From G963663525 sp963663525 (GTDB lineage: Bacteria > Myxococcota_A > SURF-8 > G963663525): a stretch of DNA of 64,000 bases. A program made the position numbers and the translations under genes. The stretch lies in NCBI GenBank assembly GCA_963663525.2, contig CAXXHC010000003.1, positions 1,674,001 through 1,738,000 of the forward strand, written 5' to 3'. A model generated the notes under the pieces. It had not been told where the DNA came from, did not search any database, and was given only the letters and a program-made list of their open reading frames with translations. Positions 15,572 to 24,731 of the stretch are shown one piece after another (within the stretch, counting starts at the first letter, position 1; every line of letters starts with the position of its first letter).

Positions 15572-16273
15572 TCAAAACGGGGAGGCGTAGTTCATCGCCC
15601 GTGTGAGCCATCCAGGGTCTTGACCTTCACTGATGACGCCGCGACCGGTGAACTCGACCTGTGCGTCCGCCAGTTTGTACGAAACGATGGAATTGTCCCG
15701 TTCGATATCCTGGGGACGGGCGACGCCGCTAATATAAAAATGATGTTCCTCGCTGTTGACCAGCACCACCCGATGTCCCTCGATGAACAGGTTGCCGTTG
15801 GGAAACACGCGGGTGATGGTCGCCGCAATGGTGAATTCCACTTCATCGGTGCGGCTCGTTTTGCCGTTGGCGGCGAAATCGGTCTTCGAGAGTCCGGCGA
15901 CCAGCTTCATCGGGTCGCCCGCCAGATTGCGGCTTAAAATGCCGTTGACGTCCCCGCCCACTTCCATACCTGCATCGTGGTCGGTGGAGGTCGAAGTTTT
16001 CCGGTCGGCGCTGGCCGTTTCCTGAATCTGTATCGTCACGATATCGTTGACTTTGAAGGCGCGCACGTCGGTGAACAGGGTTCCGCCCTCGCCTCGGTCC
16101 TGCCACAGGGAACCCTGGGTGTTATGGGTATCTTCCGTTTGTTGAAATGGCACGGGAGGTTCGTATTTCCTGCGCTTGGCTTCGTATGGCTTGATGTGCT
16201 TGACGCAGGCGAGGCCGGAGGTCGCCACCGCGACGCACAGCCCCAACGCCATGAAATGAATGAATTTTTTCAT
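15572..16273 (-). CDS. flgH: Flagellar L-ring lipoprotein FlgH
   Basis: FlgH forms the outer-membrane bushing. The signal peptide ends in the lipobox SGLAC at about residue 23, so it is lipid-anchored. The mature part shows the FlgH blocks GSLWQDRGEGGTLFTDVRAFKVNDIVTIQI and NGNLFIEGHRVVLVNSEEHHFYISGVARPQDI. Presence of FlgH proves an outer membrane. The start overlaps the flgA stop by four bases. Confidence 0.97.
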   Translation of the reverse strand: MKKFIHFMALGLCVAVATSGLACVKHIKPYEAKRRKYEPPVPFQQTEDTHNTQGSLWQDRGEGGTLFTDVRAFKVNDIVTIQIQETASADRKTSTSTDHDAGMEVGGDVNGILSRNLAGDPMKLVAGLSKTDFAANGKTSRTDEVEFTIAATITRVFPNGNLFIEGHRVVLVNSEEHHFYISGVARPQDIERDNSIVSYKLADAQVEFTGRGVISEGQDPGWLTRAMNYASPF

Positions 16274-16962
16274 TCTTCCATCTCCATTTTCGCCGTTCCG
16301 GGACCGATCAGTTTGGCCATGAAACTACGTCCCGAACGCGGATTGACGACACGGATGCGATCGCCGGTCGAGCCGTCTTCCAAGGCTTTTCCCGCCATCT
16401 CGACGGCCATGGTTCCTAAATTCAGCTTTACGGTCACTTTATCGCCGCGTTTGACGGCCAACGGCTGTTTCAGGTGGCGCAATTCGATGGGTCGCCCGGC
16501 CACGAGTCGGATTTTGGCCGTAGACCCGGAAACCTGTCCCAAATGGCTGGCGTATCTGCCTGGTTGGCCCGATCCTCGTGCCGCCGACAATTTGACGAGT
16601 CTGTCGTCCAGCATCTCACCGGGTTGGATGTCCCGTAGCGGAACGACACGTACTTCCGTGTTTTTACGGGGAAAAACCAGCGTGCGACGCGCGACCGCGC
16701 GACCGTTTTTCTTCACCTGAACGTCCACCGGGATGTTGCGTGCGCCGGGATCGTCTCCCAGCGGTCGAGCGGTATAGACGATGCCTTTTCCGGGACCGGG
16801 CAGACTGGCGAGCGTTTCCTTTGTGACTACGAAGCTGGAACCGGCGTCTTTGGAAATATTCTGCAGCGCGTTCCGAACGGCTTGTACGGGATCCTGCGAC
16901 GAAAAGGCCGGTTGGGCGCTCACAGCGGTCCACAATATTAGTAATGATAGGATGGAAGACAT
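16270..16962 (-). CDS. flgA: P-ring assembly chaperone FlgA
   Basis: FlgA is the periplasmic chaperone for FlgI assembly. The protein has a short signal peptide (LSLLILWTAVSAQPAFS) and the C-terminal SAF-like domain: IQPGEMLDDRLVKLSAA, then LVAGRPIELRHLKQPLAVKRGDKVTV, and DRIRVVNPRSGRSFMAKLIGPGTAKM. At 230 residues it is of normal length. It lies between flgG and flgH, overlapping flgH by four bases. Confidence 0.93.
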   Translation of the reverse strand: MSSILSLLILWTAVSAQPAFSSQDPVQAVRNALQNISKDAGSSFVVTKETLASLPGPGKGIVYTARPLGDDPGARNIPVDVQVKKNGRAVARRTLVFPRKNTEVRVVPLRDIQPGEMLDDRLVKLSAARGSGQPGRYASHLGQVSGSTAKIRLVAGRPIELRHLKQPLAVKRGDKVTVKLNLGTMAVEMAGKALEDGSTGDRIRVVNPRSGRSFMAKLIGPGTAKMEMEE

Positions 16963-16966
16963 GGCA

Positions 16967-17752
16967 CTACCTCAGACGGTTGGTTTCTTCCAGCATCTGG
17001 TCGGATGCTTTGATGATCTTCGAACTTGCCTCGTAGGCTCGCTGACCCGCAATCATCTGAATCATTTCCTCGACCACCCGGACGTTGCTCGACTCCAAAA
17101 AGCCCTGGGCAATGGTGCCGAAGCCGTCGTACCCTGGATTGGAAATCTTGATCGCTCCAGGATCGCCGGTGATGCGGTAAAGGTTGCGGCCCATCGCCTC
17201 GAACGCGCCGGTGTTGACGATGTTGGCCAACTCGATTTTTCCAAGCTCGATCGGCGTTTCGCGGCTCGCGGGCGTCGCCGTGACCAACCCGTCCGAACCG
17301 ACGGTGATTCCCACGGCGTCTTCCGGCACGATGATGGCCGGCTCCAGGGGGTAGCCGTCGCCGGTGCAGATCTGGCCCCGGCTGTCGAGCTTGAAGTTTC
17401 CGGCGCGGGTGTATGCGATGTCACCACCCGGCATACGTACCTGGAACAGGCCCGAACCTTCAATCGCGAGGTCGAGCTGGTTTTCGGTGTTGACGAGATC
17501 GCCCGTGCTGAAATTGCGTTCGGTGGATACGGCACGGGTGCCGTGCCCGATCTGCAAGCCGGAAGGAATCTCGGTTTCGCTGGAACTGTTCACTCCCGAA
17601 ACGCGGATGTTCTGGTACAGAAGATCCTGAAATTCCACGCGGGAGCGTTTGAATCCCGTGGTGTTGACGTTGGCCAGATTGTTGGCGATGGCGTCGATTT
17701 TCAATTGTTGGGCGTGCATTCCCGTAGCAGCAGTGTGCAAGGCTCTGGGCAT
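16967..17752 (-). CDS. flgG: Flagellar distal rod protein FlgG
   Basis: FlgG forms the distal rod. It opens with the rod motif (ALHTAATGMHAQQLKIDAIANNLANVNTTGFKRSR), has YTRAGNFKLDSRGQICTGDGYPL and ends with VRVVEEMIQMIAGQRAYEASSKIIKASDQMLEETNRLR. 261 residues is the exact usual length. It follows flgF by 27 bases. Confidence 0.97.
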   Translation of the reverse strand: MPRALHTAATGMHAQQLKIDAIANNLANVNTTGFKRSRVEFQDLLYQNIRVSGVNSSSETEIPSGLQIGHGTRAVSTERNFSTGDLVNTENQLDLAIEGSGLFQVRMPGGDIAYTRAGNFKLDSRGQICTGDGYPLEPAIIVPEDAVGITVGSDGLVTATPASRETPIELGKIELANIVNTGAFEAMGRNLYRITGDPGAIKISNPGYDGFGTIAQGFLESSNVRVVEEMIQMIAGQRAYEASSKIIKASDQMLEETNRLR

Positions 17753-17779
17753 GATGATTCTCCTTTGGGCTTTTTAGCG

Positions 17780-18496
17780 CTAGCCCTTGGCGATGACGCC
17801 GATCAGTCGTTCATCGGCTTCCTTGTAGCTCTGGACAGCTCGGATCAAGGTCTGGAAATCCCGTTGCAATTCAATCAGTTCCACCATACTTTCCACAGGA
17901 TTGACGTTCGAACCCTCCAGGTACCCGCTTAAAACTTTCGATTCGATTTCCACCGGTTCGCCGGACTGCTCGTTGGTTCGATAGGTGGCGGCACCCATCG
18001 GTTCCAGGAAAGAAGGATCGGCGACGGTCACGACTTTAAGCTTTGCAACTTCCGTGCCTTGCTGGATTACGCCGCCGCTTTCGTCCACTTCGAAAGGAAC
18101 GGTAAGGTCGATGGTGATCGCTCCCGTCGATCCGGCGATCAAGTGACCCTGCTGGTTGCGAAGCTGGCCTTTTTCGTCGGCTTCCAGGGAGGCGCAACGG
18201 ACAAGCAAAGGTTCGTTTTCTCCGTTGTCGATCATGAAAAAGCTGTTGCGTCCCAGGGCGAGGTCTTTTTCGTTGCCGGTATCGATTATCGTACCCGGCG
18301 TGAGAGAGACGCCGTTGCCTTCGACTTCGACCGAGGACGTCTGAAGCTGATTTTCCTTGTCGAGAATCAGGCTGAAGGCGGTGCGTTGCGCCATGTAGCC
18401 TGCTGTGGTGGAGTTGGCCAGGTTATTGGCGAGGACATCCACTTGTTTTTGTCTTGCGTTGGCTCCCGCCGCAGCAATGTAAATTCCGGAAGGCAT
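17780..18496 (-). CDS. flgF: Flagellar proximal rod protein FlgF
   Basis: FlgF is a proximal rod subunit. The start is set at ATG 18496, seven bases after AAGGAGG; an upstream TTG at 18523 would translate the ribosome site itself. The protein begins with the rod helix (IYIAAAGANARQKQVDVLANNLANSTTAGY) and ends with VNPVESMVELIELQRDFQTLIRAVQSYKEADERL. It is the first gene of the flgF-flgG-flgA-flgH-flgI-flgJ operon. No convincing sigma-28 or sigma-54 site is visible upstream. Confidence 0.93.
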   Translation of the reverse strand: MPSGIYIAAAGANARQKQVDVLANNLANSTTAGYMAQRTAFSLILDKENQLQTSSVEVEGNGVSLTPGTIIDTGNEKDLALGRNSFFMIDNGENEPLLVRCASLEADEKGQLRNQQGHLIAGSTGAITIDLTVPFEVDESGGVIQQGTEVAKLKVVTVADPSFLEPMGAATYRTNEQSGEPVEIESKVLSGYLEGSNVNPVESMVELIELQRDFQTLIRAVQSYKEADERLIGVIAKG

Positions 18497-18674
18497 GATT
18501 CCTCCTTCGAGAAGGAGGCTCAAAGACTCGTTTTTCGGCTTTTCGAACGCTTTCGTTTTCCCTGTGGGAGTCTTCTGCTACACTATCCGGTAGGTTGTCC
18601 GTCGCGATGCCTTGTGGTTTGCGGCGGATCAGCGAGAAAATCGTTGAGAAACTCCCGGAAACGAGGGACGCCGG

Positions 18675-19106
18675 ATGGCCGGAATAAGCAGCCTGAAAAA
18701 GCTTGTGGACATTCGCCGGAAGGAAAAACAGCTGGCACAGAAAGAACTTGCACGTCTGTTTCAGCGTCGCGAACGGATGGAAAGGGAATTGGAAGACCTT
18801 CGCGAGAAGCTGTTTTACATGGCGAGTGAAACCTCGGTGCAGCGGCTTCGCCTGGAATTCGAAAGGCGCAATGTCCTACGCGAGGACGAGGCGCACCTCA
18901 TCGAAATGATTCGCAAGCTGGACGAGGAGGAAATTCCCCCCTCGCGCGACCGTGCGACCCGAGCCGAACAGCAGGCTCGAATGGTGGAACTGCTGCTCGA
19001 ACGCAAGAAGAAGGAAATCGCCAAGCAGGCGTTTCGTGAAGAAACGAAACAACTCGACGAAGCCGGGCGCAGCCGCTGGCTGAGGAAACGCAAACCGGAG
19101 TCCTGA
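18675..19106 (+). CDS. fliJ: FliJ-like coiled-coil protein
   Basis: FliJ is the stalk-like coiled coil that links the FliI ATPase ring to the export gate. This 143-residue protein begins with the FliJ-type helix (LKKLVDIRRKEKQLAQKELARLFQRRERMERELEDLRE) and is coiled coil throughout, with a C-terminal helix rich in Lys/Arg. The length (about 145) fits. It is oddly placed: alone on the plus strand between flgF and cheZ, about 21 kb from fliI, where a MotE-like gene takes its usual place. An extended -10 (TGCTACACT ending at 18584) lies upstream. Confidence 0.68.
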   Translation: MAGISSLKKLVDIRRKEKQLAQKELARLFQRRERMERELEDLREKLFYMASETSVQRLRLEFERRNVLREDEAHLIEMIRKLDEEEIPPSRDRATRAEQQARMVELLLERKKKEIAKQAFREETKQLDEAGRSRWLRKRKPES

Positions 19107-19177
19107 TAGCGTTTCGAAGTACCGTTAAAAAGTCAAAGAGCCGATTTCAATCCTAGTCGCCGTGCCGTTGCCGATCG

Positions 19178-19846
19178 TCAGCCGAACTGTTTGAGCAGTT
19201 CGTCCACGAGATTCTGTTTGGAAACGCCTTCCTGGCTTTCCTTCAGGCGTTCCAGTCCGGAAAGATGCACTTTGCCAGATTCGGTCTCTCCCGTCGGTTC
19301 TCCCAGCGTGACCAGCAACGAGAGGATGCGTTCCTCCACCTCGTTAATCATCTTTCCGATTTTCACGATGGTCTGGCTGGTGAGATCCTGGAACGATAAC
19401 AGCGTCATCAATTCCGTGAGAGCCGCCGAACGGTCGGTGTGTGCCTGCTCCAGCTTTTGCATCGCGTCGATGGTGGGCTGGGTGCCGTTTTCTTCGAGGT
19501 ACTTGCTGACGACTTGCACGGAGGCATCCAATTCATCGTCCGTATCCAGAAGGTTTTCGACGATGGAAAGGATGTTGTGTGTGGCTACCTCGGTGGTGTC
19601 GCAGATGTCCTGAAGGGTGTCGAAGGCATTGGGCAGGCTGTCGGCGGCGTAACTCAACTCCGGGCGCATCCCGGCGAGCATTTTGCGCGTTTCGTTGATG
19701 TAACGCGCCAAAGAAGAGAGCTCCCCTTTGAGTACGGTGTTGATTTCGCGGTCGTACTTGCCTTCGCTCAGGGCTTTCGCACCCTCGACCAGTTCTTCTA
19801 AATCACTGGTTTCTAAAGGCTTTTTCTGTTCTGCATCGATTGTCAC
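19178..19846 (-). CDS. cheZ: CheZ-type CheY phosphatase
   Basis: CheZ dephosphorylates CheY-P. Near residue 155 the protein has FQDLTSQTIVKIGKMINEVEERIL, which aligns with the E. coli catalytic segment (D-L-T-G-Q), keeping both the Asp and the Gln that act on CheY-P. The C-terminus LVDELLKQFG matches the CheY-binding tail (VDDLLDSLGF type). The middle is a long helical hairpin as in CheZ. The start is GTG, preceded by a G-rich ribosome site. It is the last gene of the fliL-to-fliA operon, 75 bases after fliA. Confidence 0.85.
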   Translation of the reverse strand: MTIDAEQKKPLETSDLEELVEGAKALSEGKYDREINTVLKGELSSLARYINETRKMLAGMRPELSYAADSLPNAFDTLQDICDTTEVATHNILSIVENLLDTDDELDASVQVVSKYLEENGTQPTIDAMQKLEQAHTDRSAALTELMTLLSFQDLTSQTIVKIGKMINEVEERILSLLVTLGEPTGETESGKVHLSGLERLKESQEGVSKQNLVDELLKQFG

Positions 19847-19921
19847 TGGAGCCCCCTTTCTCGCCGCACGGCTGGGTTGGAAATCGGCTTAATTTGTTCC
19901 ATCGTCCGTGAGCGAGAGATC

Positions 19922-20653
19922 TTAAGCGATCTTGCTGAAAATTTCGTCCCGCAGCATTTCCGAGGTCTTGCGCAGGATCTGGCTGGCCCGCGACTCGGTG
20001 ACGCCGAGCACCTGGCCGATTTCACTCAAGGTCATTTCCGCTTCGTAATACATACCCACTACCAGACGGTTGCGTTCCGGCAGGTTGGCCAATGCTTTGG
20101 ACAACAGCCGCACCCGTTCGTTTTTCTCCAGTTTTTCCAGGGCGTTGAGCGGTTGATTCCACAGCGTCGGCAGGTCCATCATGTCCATCGTCGAAGGATC
20201 GACCACCGCCGGAGGCGTGTGCTTGGCCTGGCTTTCCTGCACCTCGCTGATCGACATGCCGGTGTGGGCGGCGATTTCCTCCTGACTGACCGGTTCGCCG
20301 GTTTCTTTCTCGATCTGCTTGATCGAGTCGCTGACCGACTTCGCCCGGCTGCGCATCCGCCGCGTAAGGTGGTCGAGGTTGCGCAGCTCGTCGAGAATCG
20401 ACCCTCGGACCCGGATGCGGGCGTAGGCTTCGAATGCGATGCCGCGATCCGGGTTGAATTTGTTCAGGGCGTCGAGCAAGCCGACCATGCCCGCACTGAA
20501 AAGGTCTTCCCGATCCACCGTCGGAGGGATTTTTTCGCCGACCTGGCGGACCACCCGGTACACGAGCTGGGCATATTCCTGGATTTTCTCGTTCTGTGAG
20601 TCTTTCGGGTCCGCTTTGCGATAGGTTTCGTAGGCTTTAAGCATGTTGTGCAT
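19922..20653 (-). CDS. fliA: Flagellar sigma factor FliA (sigma-28)
   Basis: FliA directs transcription of late flagellar and chemotaxis genes. Regions are clear: region 2 (REDLFSAGMVGLLDALNKFNPDRGIAFEAYARIRVRGSILDELR), region 3 (SQEEIAAHTGMSISEVQE) and region 4 (LPERNRLVVGMYYEAEMTLSEIGQVLGVTESRASQIL). The ATG at 20653 with AAGGA upstream is preferred to a TTG six codons earlier. Its antagonist flgM and candidate target promoters are in the same window. Confidence 0.96.
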   Translation of the reverse strand: MHNMLKAYETYRKADPKDSQNEKIQEYAQLVYRVVRQVGEKIPPTVDREDLFSAGMVGLLDALNKFNPDRGIAFEAYARIRVRGSILDELRNLDHLTRRMRSRAKSVSDSIKQIEKETGEPVSQEEIAAHTGMSISEVQESQAKHTPPAVVDPSTMDMMDLPTLWNQPLNALEKLEKNERVRLLSKALANLPERNRLVVGMYYEAEMTLSEIGQVLGVTESRASQILRKTSEMLRDEIFSKIA

Positions 20654-20680
20654 GATTAGCGTCCTTTCCAATCATCTTCT

Positions 20681-21496
20681 TCAGTGAATCCTGTTTTCGG
20701 CGAAAGACCCATCGAGGCTTTCGGAAAGTTTTTGAGCGAGGGTTTCCACGCAACGCGCCGCCGGGGTGTCGGGAAAAAGATCGACGAAGGGTTTCTGTGA
20801 GCGAAGCGCCTTTTCCACGGCGTTGTCCCGGTAGATGTACCCGGCATATTCCAGGCTGAAACTCAGGAAAGTGCGGGCGGCCTTGTTGATGCTGGTGAAC
20901 ATTTCGCGGGCCTGCTCGGCCATTTTCACGTTGTTGACCAGCACCCTGAAGCGCGTGTCGCGATTGGCGGCACGGCTGACTTTCACGAGGGCGTAAGCGT
21001 CGGTAAGCGACGTGATTTCCGGGTTCATCATCACGAGCACTTCGTGAGCTAGGCTCACCGCCAGTCGGACGTTTCCCCCGATACCCGCCGCCGAATCGAT
21101 GATGATGAAGTCGTAAGGACGGTTCGTCAGGTCGAGGGTTTTCAGCAGGCGAACCTGGGCGGATATATCCAACTCCGAAAGCTGCGCCAGAGCCGTTCCC
21201 GCAGGTAGAATGTCCAGCCCGTTCAGGTGGGTGAGCACGTCCTCGAACGAATGGGTGCCGTCGAGCAGGTGGGAGGCGTTCAGTTCCGGGTTGATACCCA
21301 GCATCACGTTGACGTTGGCCAGACCCAGATCGCCATCGATCAGCAACACCCGGTAGTTCATCCCGACCAGTTTTGTGGCGAGATTGACCGAAAAATGGGT
21401 TTTGCCGACTCCGCCCTTGCCGCTGGCAACGGTGACGATACGCGGTCCCATCCGGACTTCCGAGGCCAGAGATGGATTTTGTTCCATGTGAACCAT
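20681..21496 (-). CDS. flhG: FlhG (FleN/YlxH) MinD-like ATPase, flagellar number regulator
   Basis: FlhG limits flagellar number and works with FlhF. It has the deviant Walker A GKGGVGKTHFSVNLA, the switch I LLIDGDLGLANVNVMLG and the switch II/Walker B FIIIDSAAGIG, in the usual MinD order, with a C-terminal amphipathic segment. The ATG at 21496 (AAGG upstream) is preferred over an in-frame TTG at 21520. It follows flhF and precedes fliA, the standard order. Confidence 0.95.
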   Translation of the reverse strand: MVHMEQNPSLASEVRMGPRIVTVASGKGGVGKTHFSVNLATKLVGMNYRVLLIDGDLGLANVNVMLGINPELNASHLLDGTHSFEDVLTHLNGLDILPAGTALAQLSELDISAQVRLLKTLDLTNRPYDFIIIDSAAGIGGNVRLAVSLAHEVLVMMNPEITSLTDAYALVKVSRAANRDTRFRVLVNNVKMAEQAREMFTSINKAARTFLSFSLEYAGYIYRDNAVEKALRSQKPFVDLFPDTPAARCVETLAQKLSESLDGSFAENRIH

Positions 21497-21506
21497 GTTA
21501 TCTACC

Positions 21507-22649
21507 TTACAGAGCTGCAATGTTCTGCCTTTGGAAAACCGCGTCGATCATCGAATCCAGCCGGGGCCGAATGAGATCGTCCGGGATATTGGGACCGCGT
21601 GACAGGTAGCCCACCGCCATGCCCGAGCGCGAGGCGGTCGCCAGCACGCGACCGATGTAGGGCGCTTCGTCGAGCCGGGTCACGGCCAGTCGGTTGGAAC
21701 CGGCTTCCGAAAACGCCTGCGTGGCGGTGTCGAGATCGATTTGGCTGTGGCTGGCCGGAACCACGGTGTGAATCTCCGCCGGGCCGTCAATCCACAACTT
21801 GTCCTTAAGTGCTTGAATTTCCACGTGTTCGTGAGGGTTGACTGCTCCCGAATCGAGGATGATCGGCGTCATCTCGGCGCGTTCGGCCAGAAGGTCGAGT
21901 TCGTGGCGGGTCTTGGCGTGCACGAAATCCAGTCCTAGGGCTTCGGCTGTGCCTTTAAGGAAGTCCAATCCGGTCCGTTTGACGGGTTCCAGCACGCCCA
22001 ACACGGGTTTGAAATCGCCGGAAAGTGCAAGATCCGCTGCGAGTTTTGCAGCGAGACTCGTTTTTCCGACACCGGAGGCACCGACGAAAAGCACCAGGCG
22101 GGGACGTACGCGCTCTCTTGCGGGGGCGACGGCCACCTGCGAGTCCAGCACTTTTTTGGCTCCTTTGATAACCCGAATGAATTCAATGGCTTCGCCGGGG
22201 CGGATTTCGTCCATGACTTTCCGCAGAATCGCCAAGGTATCCGATTCGGGGAATCCCGCCGCATGGAGCCGATGCATCAGGGGCAGGCATTCGGGCGGAA
22301 GGTTTTCGTTTGATACGAGACGGTTCAGCAATTCGTTCTCGCGACGGGCGACCTGAGCGGCACGGCGGACGGCGGCTTCCATACGGGGGGAAGAAGAAGG
22401 CCCCGCAGTTCCGAAAACCGCTTTGGCTTCGGTGGAATCGAAGCTGTCCGAAACGTTGCTGTTTCGCGGGGAAAACAGGTTGTTTCCCGTGGTTTCTTCC
22501 CGTCCGATAACCGCTTCCCAGACGAATCCGGTCCCTTCGGGATTGCGAGTTTTACCCGCTCTGAGAATCAGGGCGTTTTCACCGAACCGTTGCCGGGTTT
22601 CGGTGAGCATCTGGGTTCGTGTCCGGGCGCGTACTACGTGAACTTGCAT
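21507..22649 (-). CDS. flhF: FlhF, SRP-type GTPase for flagellar placement
   Basis: FlhF recruits the first flagellar parts to the cell pole. The N-terminus (VVRARTRTQMLTETRQRFGENALILRAGKTR) is the FlhF B-domain start. The NG domain has GASGVGKTSLAAKLAADLA as P-loop and KRTGLDFLKGTAEALGL, then LDEAPYIGRVLATA with the G4/G5 elements. At 380 residues it is of usual size. Walker-type Asp in the DTAG region reads LDSGAVNPH, a slightly degenerate G3 box. Confidence 0.94.
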   Translation of the reverse strand: MQVHVVRARTRTQMLTETRQRFGENALILRAGKTRNPEGTGFVWEAVIGREETTGNNLFSPRNSNVSDSFDSTEAKAVFGTAGPSSSPRMEAAVRRAAQVARRENELLNRLVSNENLPPECLPLMHRLHAAGFPESDTLAILRKVMDEIRPGEAIEFIRVIKGAKKVLDSQVAVAPARERVRPRLVLFVGASGVGKTSLAAKLAADLALSGDFKPVLGVLEPVKRTGLDFLKGTAEALGLDFVHAKTRHELDLLAERAEMTPIILDSGAVNPHEHVEIQALKDKLWIDGPAEIHTVVPASHSQIDLDTATQAFSEAGSNRLAVTRLDEAPYIGRVLATASRSGMAVGYLSRGPNIPDDLIRPRLDSMIDAVFQRQNIAAL

Positions 22650-22655
22650 GGTGTA

Positions 22656-24731
22656 TCAAGCTCCTTGTGGACTCATATGAGAGATTCTGCCGACCACCGA
22701 AAGCTTCGCCTGAGGATCGATTTCCCTCAGTGCCACCACCGGAAGATCGGGCATACTGATGCTTAAAAGGTCGCGTAGCGGCTTGCGGATGTCGTCGGGA
22801 GCCAGCAGGCAGGGCGAATGGCCGTCCTGACCCAGCCGGGCCGCCGTTTCCTGAATCTGCCGCGCGATGGATTCGAAAATTCTCGGGTCCGGTGCGATCT
22901 GACCGGAAGGGCTCATCGAATTGCGAAGCACCTGTTCGGTCTTCGGATCGACGGTAAGGGCGAAAATCGCGCCGTTTTCGTTGCTGATCATTTCGGTGAT
23001 CTGCCGCCAGAGAGCTGCCCTGGAGGCATCGATCAGGATACGCAATTCCTTGGTATGAGGGGAGATGGTCGCCAGTGCTTCGAGAATAAGTTTCAGGTTG
23101 CGAACTGAAATTCTCTCTGAAAGCAACGACTTAAGCACCGCATGAACTTCTCCCAGCGAAAGCTGGGTGGGAACGAGTTCCTCGACCAGTTTCGGCGATT
23201 CCTTCTTGACGAAGGCCAGCAACTCGTCCACGTGGTCGCGGGTGATGAGATTGTCGGCGTTTTTGCGCAGTACTTCGGCAAGGTGGGTGACCATAACGGT
23301 CGTCGGGTCCACGACGGCCAGTCCGCGCGCCTCGGCCCGGTTGCGGTCCTCGTTGAGAATCCAGAAGGCTTTGAGTCCGAACACCGGCTCCTGGGTTTCG
23401 ATTCCGCCGGGGAAGTCCTGCTGTCCCGCCGAATCGATGGCCAGTTGGCGATCGGTCATGATCTCGGCTCGCGCTACCTCGAAACCGTGCAATTTAATGA
23501 CGTACTCTCCCGGCCTCAGGTCGAGATTGTCGATCACGCGCACGGGAGGAATGATGAGACCCAGTTCCTGGGCGAGTTGGTGACGTAGTTTCTTGACCCG
23601 TTCGGGAATTTCGCCGCCGCGGGTGTGATCGACGAGTTGAAGCAGGCCGTAACCCACTTCGAGAACCAGCGTATCGACGTGGAGCAGCTCATCCATCGTG
23701 GGTTCCGGTGGGGGCTCGTATACAGGTTTTTCATCTTCCACGGTTTTTTTTGCCGCTTTATTCTGACGATACACGACGAAGGCCAGCGTCGAGGAAAGCA
23801 GGAAAAACGGGAAGAAAGGCAGGCCGGGAACCAGACCCAAAAGGAAAAGAAACAGGGAGGTCAGGCCCAGAACCTGCTTCCCGCCGGTCAACTGGAGGAC
23901 CATCTGTTCACCGAATTCCATTTTTCCCGAGGCACGGCTGATGACAAGACCGGCTGCCGTGGAGAGCACGAGAGCGGGCATCTGGGAAACGAGTCCGTCA
24001 CCGATGGTCAGAATGGAATAACTGCTGATGGCCGTGGAAAATTCAAGATCCTGTTGCAGCATACCGATGGCAAGTCCGCCCAACAGGTTGATGGCGGTAA
24101 TGATGATACCAGCGATGGCGTCACCGCTGACGAACTTGCTGGCGCCGTCCATCGATCCGTAAAAGTCGGCTTGATCCTCGATTTGCCTTCGGCGGCTCTT
24201 GGCTTCCTGGTCGTCGATCGCTCCGGCGTTCAGTTCGGCATCGATAGCCATTTGCTTGCCGGGCATGGCGTCGAGAGTGAAGCGGGCGGAGACTTCGGCG
24301 ATACGTCCCGAACCCTTTGTAATAACTACGAAATTGATCGTGACCAAGACCAAGAAGACGATCAGACCCACGCCGACGCTGCCGCCTGCAACGAAATTGC
24401 CGAATGCCTGGATGATGGCACCCGCCGCTTCCGGCCCTTCGTGGCCATGCAGCAGAATCAATCGCGTGGAGGCGATGTTGAGCGACAGACGCATCAGTGT
24501 GGCGATCAGCAGCAGTGTCGGGAAAATGGAGAAGTCCGCCGGGCGTTCGGTGAACAGCGATGTCAGAAACACGACTGCCGACAATCCGATGCTGATGGCC
24601 AGCAGCAGGTCGAGCATCACTGGCGGAAGTGGAATGACCAACAGCGCGACTACGCCCAGGAAACCGGCGCCGACGAGATTTGTGTTCGAAAACACGCGTC
24701 GGAGATTGTCGGTTTGTGTGAAGGCGGCCAT
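22656..24731 (-). CDS. flhA: Flagellar export gate protein FlhA
   Basis: FlhA forms the nonameric ring of the flagellar type III export gate. Eight N-terminal membrane helices (LPPVMLDLLLAISIGLSAVVFLTSLF and following), the FHIPEP-type cytoplasmic linker ARFTLDAMPGKQMAIDAELNAGAI, and the C-terminal cytoplasmic domain (DPTTVMVTHLAEVLRKNADNLITRDHVDELL) are all present. 691 residues is standard. It lies six bases before flhF and directly after flhB. Confidence 0.98.
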   Translation of the reverse strand: MAAFTQTDNLRRVFSNTNLVGAGFLGVVALLVIPLPPVMLDLLLAISIGLSAVVFLTSLFTERPADFSIFPTLLLIATLMRLSLNIASTRLILLHGHEGPEAAGAIIQAFGNFVAGGSVGVGLIVFLVLVTINFVVITKGSGRIAEVSARFTLDAMPGKQMAIDAELNAGAIDDQEAKSRRRQIEDQADFYGSMDGASKFVSGDAIAGIIITAINLLGGLAIGMLQQDLEFSTAISSYSILTIGDGLVSQMPALVLSTAAGLVISRASGKMEFGEQMVLQLTGGKQVLGLTSLFLFLLGLVPGLPFFPFFLLSSTLAFVVYRQNKAAKKTVEDEKPVYEPPPEPTMDELLHVDTLVLEVGYGLLQLVDHTRGGEIPERVKKLRHQLAQELGLIIPPVRVIDNLDLRPGEYVIKLHGFEVARAEIMTDRQLAIDSAGQQDFPGGIETQEPVFGLKAFWILNEDRNRAEARGLAVVDPTTVMVTHLAEVLRKNADNLITRDHVDELLAFVKKESPKLVEELVPTQLSLGEVHAVLKSLLSERISVRNLKLILEALATISPHTKELRILIDASRAALWRQITEMISNENGAIFALTVDPKTEQVLRNSMSPSGQIAPDPRIFESIARQIQETAARLGQDGHSPCLLAPDDIRKPLRDLLSISMPDLPVVALREIDPQAKLSVVGRISHMSPQGA

